A stretch of DNA of 64,000 nucleotides from Amycolatopsis iheyensis. Lineage in GTDB: Bacteria > Actinomycetota > Actinomycetes > Mycobacteriales > Pseudonocardiaceae. The position numbers were made by a program, and so were the translations under genes. The stretch spans positions 310,001 through 374,000 of the forward strand of contig NZ_JAMXQV010000003.1 in assembly GCF_024703995.1 (NCBI RefSeq). The letters run 5' to 3'. Below, in pieces: positions 39,516 to 45,800 of the stretch (position 1 is the stretch's first letter; each line of letters begins with the position of its first letter). The notes below the pieces were generated by a model that saw only the letters and a program-made list of their open reading frames with translations, made no database searches and was not told the origin of the DNA.

Positions 39516-40439
39516 GTGACCTTGTCTTCCGCCGTCGAGGCGATCCGCGCGCAGGCCGCGCACGCGACGCCGGGCGCGGTCCGCACCGGGCTGGTCGGCG
39601 CGGGCATCGGGCCGTCGCTGAGCCCGCCGCTGCACGAGGCCGAGGCCCGCCGGCTCGGGCTCGAGCTGGCCTACACCCGCTTCGACCTCGACGACCACGG
39701 CGTGCCGGCCACCGCCGTCGGCCCGCTGCTGGCCGTGGCCCGGGAGGCCGGGTACCACGGGCTGAACATCACGCACCCGTGCAAGCAGGTCGTCCTCGAC
39801 CACCTCGACGAGCTCTCGCCCGACGCGGCCGCGCTGGCCGCGGTCAACACCGTCGTGTTCCGCGGCGGCCGCGCGATCGGGCACAACACCGACTGGTCCG
39901 GCTTCGCGCGCGGCCTGCGGACCGGGCTGCCGGACGCGGACCTCGGCGCGGTCGTGCTGCTCGGCGCCGGCGGGGCCGGCGCCGCGGTGGCCCACGGGCT
40001 GCTGACGGCCGGCGCGGGCCGCGTCCAGGTCTTCGACCTCGACACCGGCCGGGCCGCGGAGCTCGCCGCCGCCCTCGCCGGCCGGTTCGGCGCCGGCCGT
40101 GCGTCGCCGGGCACGGACCTCGAAGCGGCGCTCGGCGCCGCGGCCGGGCTCGTGCACGCCACCCCGACCGGGATGGCCGCGCACCCGGGGCTCCCGCTGC
40201 CCGCCGCACTCCTGCGCCCGGACCTGTGGGTGGCCGAGGTCGTCTACCGCCCGCTCGACACCGAGCTGGTCCGCACCGCGCGAGCGCTCGGCGCGCCGGT
40301 CCTCGACGGCGGCCGGATGGCGGTGTACCAGGCCGCCGAGGCCTTCGCGCTGTTCACCGGCGTCGAACCCGACTCCGCGCGGATGCTGCGCCACTTCGCC
40401 GCGCTCACCGAAAGGCAGCCCGCCGATGTCCTCGACTGA
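39516..40439 (+). CDS. Shikimate/quinate dehydrogenase (catabolic AroE type)
   Basis: A 307-residue AroE-fold enzyme that interconverts shikimate and 3-dehydroshikimate, or quinate and 3-dehydroquinate. Substrate-site motifs are SLSPPLHE (residues about 32-39), NITHPCKQ with the catalytic Lys, and NTDWSGF with the catalytic Asp. The nucleotide motif is LLGAGGAGAA. The HPCK version of the usual IPHK motif is, as I recall, found in actinobacterial catabolic enzymes such as QsuD. GTG 39516 follows GGGGAG by 5 nt. It overlaps the next gene, encoding dehydroshikimate dehydratase, by 14 nt. Confidence 0.9.
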   Translation: MTLSSAVEAIRAQAAHATPGAVRTGLVGAGIGPSLSPPLHEAEARRLGLELAYTRFDLDDHGVPATAVGPLLAVAREAGYHGLNITHPCKQVVLDHLDELSPDAAALAAVNTVVFRGGRAIGHNTDWSGFARGLRTGLPDADLGAVVLLGAGGAGAAVAHGLLTAGAGRVQVFDLDTGRAAELAAALAGRFGAGRASPGTDLEAALGAAAGLVHATPTGMAAHPGLPLPAALLRPDLWVAEVVYRPLDTELVRTARALGAPVLDGGRMAVYQAAEAFALFTGVEPDSARMLRHFAALTERQPADVLD

Positions 40440-42228
40440 AGCCCGCCGTTCGATCGCCACGGTCTGCCTGTCCGGCACCCTGGAGGACAAGCTGACCGCG
40501 GCCGCCCGGGCCGGGTTCGACGGGGTGGAGATCTTCGAGAACGACCTCGTCGCCTCGTCGTGGCCGGCGAAGGAGATCGGCGAGCACTGCGCCGAACTGG
40601 GCCTGTCGATCGACCTGTACCAGCCCTTCCGCGACTTCGAAGCGGTGCCGCCGGACGTGCTGGCCCGCAACCTGCGGCGCGCGGAGCTGAAGTTCGACGT
40701 CATGGCCGCACTCGGCGCCGACACGATGCTGGTGTGCTCGTCGGTGTCGCCGGACGCGGTCGACGACGACGACCTCGCGGCCGAGCAGCTGCACCTGCTC
40801 GCCGACCGCGCCGCGGCGCGCGGGATCCGGATCGCCTACGAAGCCTTGGCGTGGGGCCGGTTCGTCAACACTTACGAGCACTCGTGGCGCATCGTGCGCC
40901 GGGCCGCCCACCCCGCGCTCGGGCTGTGCCTGGACAGCTTCCACATCCTCTCGCGCGGCAGCGACCCGGCCGCGATCCGCACGATCCCCGGCGAGAAGCT
41001 GTTCTTCCTGCAGCTGGCCGACGCACCGCGGCTGCAGATGGACGTCCTGCAGTGGAGCCGCCACCACCGGCTCTTCCCGGGCCAGGGCGCGTTCGACCTG
41101 ACGGCGTTCACCGGGCACGTGCTCGCGGCCGGCTACCGCGGGCCGCTGTCGCTGGAGGTGTTCAACGACGTCTTCCGCCAGGCCGACCCGGCGCCGGCCG
41201 CCGTCGACGCGATGCGGTCGCTGCTGGTCCTGCAGGAGTCCCTCGGTGGCACGGACCTGCCGCCCGCGCCCGCGCTGGCCGGGCCCGCGTTCGTCGAGCT
41301 GGCGGTCGACGACACGGCGGAGCCCGAGCTGGCGAAGGCGTTGCACGGCCTCGGGTTCGCCGAGACGGGGCACCACCGGTCCAAGCCCGTCCGGTTGTGG
41401 CAGCAGGGCGACGCGCGGATCCTGCTCAACGGCTCCGCCCCGGCCGGGGGCGCGTCGGTCGGCGCGGTCGCCGTCGAGAGCGCGGACCCGGCCGGCTCGG
41501 CTCGCCGGGCCCAGCGGCTGCTCGCCCCGATCCTGCCCCGCGGCCACCGCGCGGACGAGGCGGACCTGTCGGCGATCGCCGCGCCCGACGGCACGTCGGT
41601 GTTCTTCTGCCGCACCGCCGGCGAAAGCTGGCTCGGCGACTTCACGGTGACGTCGGCACCCGGTCCGTCGGCGGGGGTCACCGGCATCGACCACCTGGCC
41701 CTGACCCAGCCGTTCGACCACTTCGACGAGGCGGCGCTGTTCTACCGCGCGGTGCTCGGGCTGGCGCCGGAACCGGTGACGGAGTTCGCGGCGCCGTTCG
41801 GCCTGGTCCGCAGCCGCACGGTGGCGGACCCGTCGGGCCGCGTCCGCGTCGCGCTCGAATCGGCCCTGCTCCGGCGGGGCGACTGGGCGCCGGGGGTGCG
41901 CGAGCCGCAGCGGATCACGTTGTCCACAGTGGACGCACTGGCGAGCGCCCGCCGGATGCGCGAGCTGGGGGCGCCGCTGCTGGAGATCCCGGCCAACTAC
42001 TACGACGACCTCGACGCCCGCCTGGCGCCCCCGCTGCTGCCCGAGCTGCGCGAGCAGTCGGTGCTCTACGACCGCGACGAGCACGGCGAGCTGCTGCACT
42101 TCTGCACGGTGGTCCTCGGCGGGCGGGTGTTCTTCGAGGTGGTCCAGCGGGTCGGGGGGTACGCGGGCGACGGGGCGGTCAACGCGCCGGTCCGGATGGC
42201 GGCCCAGCGCCGCGCCCGGGCGGCTTAG
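40426..42228 (+). CDS. 3-Dehydroshikimate dehydratase fused to an HPPD-like domain
   Basis: A 600-residue two-domain enzyme. The N-terminal TIM barrel (about 1-275) belongs to the sugar-phosphate isomerase/AP-endonuclease-2 group and carries metal ligands in IAYEALAWG, LCLDSFHI and LSLEVFND; it should convert 3-dehydroshikimate to protocatechuate. The C-terminal part (about 285-595) is a vicinal-oxygen-chelate pair like 4-hydroxyphenylpyruvate dioxygenase, with first ligand in GIDHLAL and Glu in FFEVVQ. The usual second His (QHIAL type) is Arg here (QRITL), so this domain may not bind iron. ATG 40426 lies within the end of the dehydrogenase gene. Confidence 0.9.
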   Translation: MSSTEARRSIATVCLSGTLEDKLTAAARAGFDGVEIFENDLVASSWPAKEIGEHCAELGLSIDLYQPFRDFEAVPPDVLARNLRRAELKFDVMAALGADTMLVCSSVSPDAVDDDDLAAEQLHLLADRAAARGIRIAYEALAWGRFVNTYEHSWRIVRRAAHPALGLCLDSFHILSRGSDPAAIRTIPGEKLFFLQLADAPRLQMDVLQWSRHHRLFPGQGAFDLTAFTGHVLAAGYRGPLSLEVFNDVFRQADPAPAAVDAMRSLLVLQESLGGTDLPPAPALAGPAFVELAVDDTAEPELAKALHGLGFAETGHHRSKPVRLWQQGDARILLNGSAPAGGASVGAVAVESADPAGSARRAQRLLAPILPRGHRADEADLSAIAAPDGTSVFFCRTAGESWLGDFTVTSAPGPSAGVTGIDHLALTQPFDHFDEAALFYRAVLGLAPEPVTEFAAPFGLVRSRTVADPSGRVRVALESALLRRGDWAPGVREPQRITLSTVDALASARRMRELGAPLLEIPANYYDDLDARLAPPLLPELREQSVLYDRDEHGELLHFCTVVLGGRVFFEVVQRVGGYAGDGAVNAPVRMAAQRRARAA

Positions 42229-43121
42229 GGCACGGCTTCGGCGAGCGCCCGGACGACGTCCGCGCGTCTCTCCGGCGAGTCGCGGACCGTCCGGCTCAGC
42301 TCGACGTGCAGGAACACCGAGTTGTCCGCCGCGGCCGTCGCGCCCTGGGCGTTCGTCGTGCCTTCCAGGTCGCCGCACCGCTGCGCCCAGGCCCGGCAGA
42401 CGGCGAACCCCGCGGCGGTGAGGCGTGCCGCCGTCCGCGGGGCCGCCGTGCCGGGTGGGGCGACGCCGGAGGAGAGCACGATGTCCGTCGTGGGCAGGTT
42501 TTCGTCGTGGAACCCGTGCAGCTGCACCTGCGCGAGCCCGCGCCCGGCCAGCTCGGCGGCCACGGCGTGGAAGACCGAGCCCGGCTCGTGCGCGACGTCC
42601 GCGGTGCCGTCGCCGGCTTTCCGGTGCGCGCCCGCGACCAGCAGCACCGAGCCCGGCACCCGCCGGAACAGGTCGACGCCGAACAGCTCGGTCCGCAGGT
42701 CGAACGCCGGGTGCGGCACCTCCACCGCGAGCGACGGCCGCGCCGACCGGTCGATCACGTACAGGCCCCACGCCCGCTCGGTCCCGGGCACGTCGACGGC
42801 GATCGTGTACGGCCGTCCGGTCGCCGGGTCGACGCCATCGCGCACCGAGAACCCGAGCGCTTCGAGGCCGGCGGGGTCGCGGCAGTCCAGGAGTGCGGCG
42901 AACCCGGCCGCGGCGCTGCGGCGTTCGGCGGTGGTGGGGGCGCGGTAGGGCTGGTCCGGGGACATCTCGTCGGTGAAGGTGGTGACGACGGTGTCGAGGC
43001 CCGGTTCTGGGGGAGCGGCGGCGCAGGAGTGCAGCGCGAAGGCGAGTGCCATGCTGGCGAGTGCGCGCCTCAGGTGGGTGCCGGTGCGGGGGTGCGGTGC
43101 GAAAACGAGTGCGCGCTTCAT
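42225..43121 (-). CDS. Secreted lipoprotein resembling poly-gamma-glutamate hydrolase
   Basis: A 298-residue protein. After a basic start comes a hydrophobic stretch ending in FALHSC, a possible lipobox with Cys at about residue 33. The mature part has PHPAFDLRTE, LLVAGAHR, VQLHGFHDE and, late, LEGTTNAQG then FLHVELSRTVR. This order of His/Glu motifs recalls zinc-dependent poly-gamma-glutamate hydrolases and N-formylglutamate amidohydrolases. It is the last gene of the capB-capC operon, which fits polymer trimming or release. The stop overlaps that of the convergent dehydratase gene by 4 nt. The family link is tentative; the signal peptide itself lies in locally duplicated DNA. Confidence 0.55.
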   Translation of the reverse strand: MKRALVFAPHPRTGTHLRRALASMALAFALHSCAAAPPEPGLDTVVTTFTDEMSPDQPYRAPTTAERRSAAAGFAALLDCRDPAGLEALGFSVRDGVDPATGRPYTIAVDVPGTERAWGLYVIDRSARPSLAVEVPHPAFDLRTELFGVDLFRRVPGSVLLVAGAHRKAGDGTADVAHEPGSVFHAVAAELAGRGLAQVQLHGFHDENLPTTDIVLSSGVAPPGTAAPRTAARLTAAGFAVCRAWAQRCGDLEGTTNAQGATAAADNSVFLHVELSRTVRDSPERRADVVRALAEAVP

Positions 43122-43240
43122 GGGTGTCTCGGGGCGGGGGAGGTCTTGGCCCGGCCGCTGCCGAGGACGCGGTGGTGGTCGCCGCTGTCCTGGCCCAGGT
43201 GGGTGTCGGCGCAGGAGCGCAGCGCGTCGGCGTGCGCCAT
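43118..43240 (-). pseudogene. Decayed duplicate of the NlpC/P60-like gene 3-prime end
   Basis: A 40-codon frame starting ATG 43240 reads THLGQDSGDHHRVL then GSGRAKTS, clearly matching IYLGRDSGGHHRVL, SGRAAG and AKTFRA at the C-terminus of the gene just upstream. The part between the two blocks is missing, and the join lies at a GCCGCT that occurs at both edges of the missing 54-bp segment in the intact gene. Its TGA overlaps the next ATG (ATGA), so it could be translated, but it is most likely a relic. Confidence 0.65.
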
Positions 43241-43257
43241 GCCGGCGAGTGCGCGCC

Positions 43258-44124
43258 TCACAGGCGTCTCGCGGCGCGGAAGGTCTTGGCGTAGCCGCTC
43301 TCGCCGTCCAAAGTAGACCCTTTCCCGAAGGCCGGGCCCGCGGCGCGGCCGCTGATCAGCACGCGGTGGTGGCCACCGCTGTCCCGGCCCAGGTAGATGC
43401 CGGCGCGGGTCACCCCGCCGCCGTCCGGGGTGCGGGTGAAGAACACCAGGTCGCCCGCCTGGAGGCGCGAACAGTCGGTCACGCGCTGCGGCGACGCCGG
43501 CACCACCGCCGCGCCCGGGCCCGCGGCCGCCATCGCCGCCGCGGTCCGGGGCAAGGCCGGCAGCGGAAAGCCTTCGCGGAAGCCGTAGACCAGGCGCACG
43601 AACCCCGCGCTGTCGACCGCGCCGGACGCCCGGGTGAGGTAGTCGTCGTAGTCGGCGTTCGGCGCGAACGTCGCGTCGCCCGCGATGCGCCGGCCGGTCG
43701 CGTCACGCACCGGCGGCGCGCCGTCGACGTACTGGAGGGCGACGGCGAGCACGTCCGGCGCGGTGTTGTGCGTGGCCGCCGCCAGCCACGGCCCGAACCA
43801 CGCCGCGCGCTCGGCGCCCGCCGCCCACGGCTGCGGTGCGAGCCGGACCCACGCGGTGCCCGTCACGGTCGTGCCCGACCGCGGGTCGCGGAAGGTGCGG
43901 GCCGGCCCGGCCAGCACGACCGTGCGGGCGCCGTCGGTGAGCGTCGCCTCGACCGCGCCGCCGGTCGTGACGACGGTCCGCGGCGGGTCGGCGAGGCGGT
44001 CGAAGCGGGTGCTCGTGCTTTCCTGAACGGGCGTGGTGGCGGGGTGGTCCTGGCGGGCGTACCACGTCGAGGCGGCGCCGGCCACGGCGATGACCAGAGC
44101 CAGTGCGAAGGCTTTGCCGCGCAT
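43258..44124 (-). CDS. NlpC/P60-like protein lacking catalytic Cys and His
   Basis: A 288-residue exported protein with an N-terminal hydrophobic helix (about 4-20) and an NlpC/P60 fold at about 150-285. The family motif DCSGFV reads D171-S172-A-G-F-V here, so the nucleophile Cys is Ser. The first catalytic His, normally in HVGIYLG, is Arg240 (TRAGIYLG). GDLVFF (224-229) and the later HHRVLI are kept. It is probably a binding protein rather than a peptidase. ATG 44124 is preferred to GTG 44139 because GAGGAG lies 7 nt upstream. It sits 11 nt behind capC in the operon. Confidence 0.8.
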   Translation of the reverse strand: MRGKAFALALVIAVAGAASTWYARQDHPATTPVQESTSTRFDRLADPPRTVVTTGGAVEATLTDGARTVVLAGPARTFRDPRSGTTVTGTAWVRLAPQPWAAGAERAAWFGPWLAAATHNTAPDVLAVALQYVDGAPPVRDATGRRIAGDATFAPNADYDDYLTRASGAVDSAGFVRLVYGFREGFPLPALPRTAAAMAAAGPGAAVVPASPQRVTDCSRLQAGDLVFFTRTPDGGGVTRAGIYLGRDSGGHHRVLISGRAAGPAFGKGSTLDGESGYAKTFRAARRL

Positions 44125-44135
44125 CGGTTTTCTCC

Positions 44136-44618
44136 TCACACCGTCGGGACCAGGCCGACCAGCACGCCGCTGATCAGCACCGCGTAGCTGGCCAGGCTCA
44201 CCCCGCCGGTGGCGAGCATCGTGGCCACGGGCTTCTGCCGGACGAGCTGGTAGGCGACCAGCCCGGGCACCACGAACCCGAGGGTCTGGTGCACGAACAG
44301 CAGCGGGAAGTCGGCCTGCAGGAACAACAGCAGGCTGGTCTGGAGCACGACGCCGAGCAGCACGACCGCGGCGAAGAGGCGCTTGCCGTAGAGGATCACC
44401 ATGCGCTGCAACAGTTTCGTGCCGCCGAAGGTCAGGGCGGTCATCAGGACGATGATCGCCGCGCGGCGGTAGTCCTCGACCAGCGTCAGCGCGATCCAGC
44501 CGGGTGTGATCATGCCGCCGGGGGAGAGGTTGGTCGTGAGGTAGCAGACCAGCGAGAGCAGCAGGCCGATGGCCAGGCCGACGGTCGCGATCTCCGGCGC
44601 GAGCTCGGCGGCGTTCAC
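44136..44618 (-). CDS. capC: Poly-gamma-glutamate biosynthesis membrane protein CapC/PgsC
   Basis: A 160-residue membrane protein with four to five hydrophobic helices. The N-terminus has LTTNLSPGGMITPGWIAL, the conserved CapC loop (SPGG.ITPG), and the C-terminal half has FVVPGLVA. CapC partners the CapB ligase in making or exporting poly-gamma-glutamate. GTG 44618 overlaps the capB stop by 4 nt (GTGA), so the two are coupled. Its length is close to the usual 149 residues of PgsC. Confidence 0.9.
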   Translation of the reverse strand: MNAAELAPEIATVGLAIGLLLSLVCYLTTNLSPGGMITPGWIALTLVEDYRRAAIIVLMTALTFGGTKLLQRMVILYGKRLFAAVVLLGVVLQTSLLLFLQADFPLLFVHQTLGFVVPGLVAYQLVRQKPVATMLATGGVSLASYAVLISGVLVGLVPTV

Positions 44619-45799
44619 CGGAGCTGCCAGGCGGACGGCAGCTTCGCGAGCTCGTCGAGGAGCAGCTCGCCCTGGCCGTGGATGTTGCCGATGGCGACCA
44701 CCGACCGCTCGCCGCGGCCGTCGAGCAGGGCCCGGACCAGGTCCGCGGCCGGCCGGTGCCCGCCCAGGTCCAGCACCCGGTCGTGCCAGCCGCCGGGGAT
44801 GGCGGTGCGGGCGCTGCGCGTCGGGTCGCCGATGAGCACCACGCGTTCCGGCGCGATCTTGGGGATGAGCGCGCCCATCTGGCCGTTGCGCTCGACGCGG
44901 TCCGGGCGGCAGTTGATGATCACGTGCAGCGGGTCGGCGATCGCGCCCTGGCGGCGGAGCTGGTCGATGTTCAGCAACGTCGACTCGGGGTCGTTCGCGG
45001 CGAAGACGTTGGCGAAGCGCACCTCGAGTTCGCCGGCGCGGTAGTGGTCGACGCGCAAGACGCCGGGGTCGGGCGGGGCGGCCCACATGCCTTCGAGGGC
45101 GAGCTGGCGGTTGACGTTGAGCAGGTCCGCCACGGCCAGCGCGATCGCGACGTTCTCCTTGAAGGTGATCCAGCCGAAGCCCCGCAGCTCTTCGTCGGTG
45201 ACGGACTCCGGGTCGACGGCGATGAGGCGGCAGTCGCGTTTCGCGGCTTCCGCTCGGAGGATCGGCAGCCGGTCCTGCTCGGCGGTGACGCAGATCCCGC
45301 CGACGGGCATCGAGCGGCAGAGCGAGCGGGCGACGTCGTCGAGGGTGGGGCCCATCTCGGCGAGGTGGTCTTCGCGGACGTTGCAGAGCACGCCGATGGT
45401 GGAGCGGATCAGCTTGCTCTGGTTGAGCTCCTGCAGGTCGGGCAGCACGGCCATGCACTCCATGACCAGTGCGTCCGGGTGGTGGGCGGCGGCGCGGCGG
45501 ACGATGCCGATCTGCTCGACGACGTTGGCGATGCCGAACTTGCGGTACACGGGCTCTTCGCTGCCGTCCGGGTGGATGAACCGGGCTGCGGTGCCGGTGG
45601 TCTTCGCCGTGGTCACGAGGCCGCCGCCGCGCAGGGCGCCGGCGCAGAGGCGGGTGATGGAGGACTTGCCGCGGATGCCGTTGACCAGCACGCGGGTCGG
45701 GATGTGGTGGAGGCGGGCGTAGTGCCGGCGTTGTTCGAGGACGCCGCCGAGGAACAGGATGCCCGCGCCGACCAGCAGGACGCCGTAGAGGAAACCCAT
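44615..45799 (-). CDS. capB: Poly-gamma-glutamate synthase CapB/PgsB
   Basis: A 394-residue Mur-ligase-like amide ligase that links glutamates through the gamma-carboxyl using ATP. It has an N-terminal membrane anchor (about 2-20), P-loop NGIRGKSS (40-47), KTTGTAAR (66-73), MECMAVLPDLQ (113-123) and NVREDHLAEMG (140-150), all family signatures. ATG 45799 follows the previous stop by 1 nt. The operon lacks CapA/PgsA, the third component in Bacillus. Poly-glutamate is the expected product, but another amino acid polymer or a ligation to another acceptor cannot be excluded. Confidence 0.92.
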   Translation of the reverse strand: MGFLYGVLLVGAGILFLGGVLEQRRHYARLHHIPTRVLVNGIRGKSSITRLCAGALRGGGLVTTAKTTGTAARFIHPDGSEEPVYRKFGIANVVEQIGIVRRAAAHHPDALVMECMAVLPDLQELNQSKLIRSTIGVLCNVREDHLAEMGPTLDDVARSLCRSMPVGGICVTAEQDRLPILRAEAAKRDCRLIAVDPESVTDEELRGFGWITFKENVAIALAVADLLNVNRQLALEGMWAAPPDPGVLRVDHYRAGELEVRFANVFAANDPESTLLNIDQLRRQGAIADPLHVIINCRPDRVERNGQMGALIPKIAPERVVLIGDPTRSARTAIPGGWHDRVLDLGGHRPAADLVRALLDGRGERSVVAIGNIHGQGELLLDELAKLPSAWQLR

Positions 45800-45800
45800 G

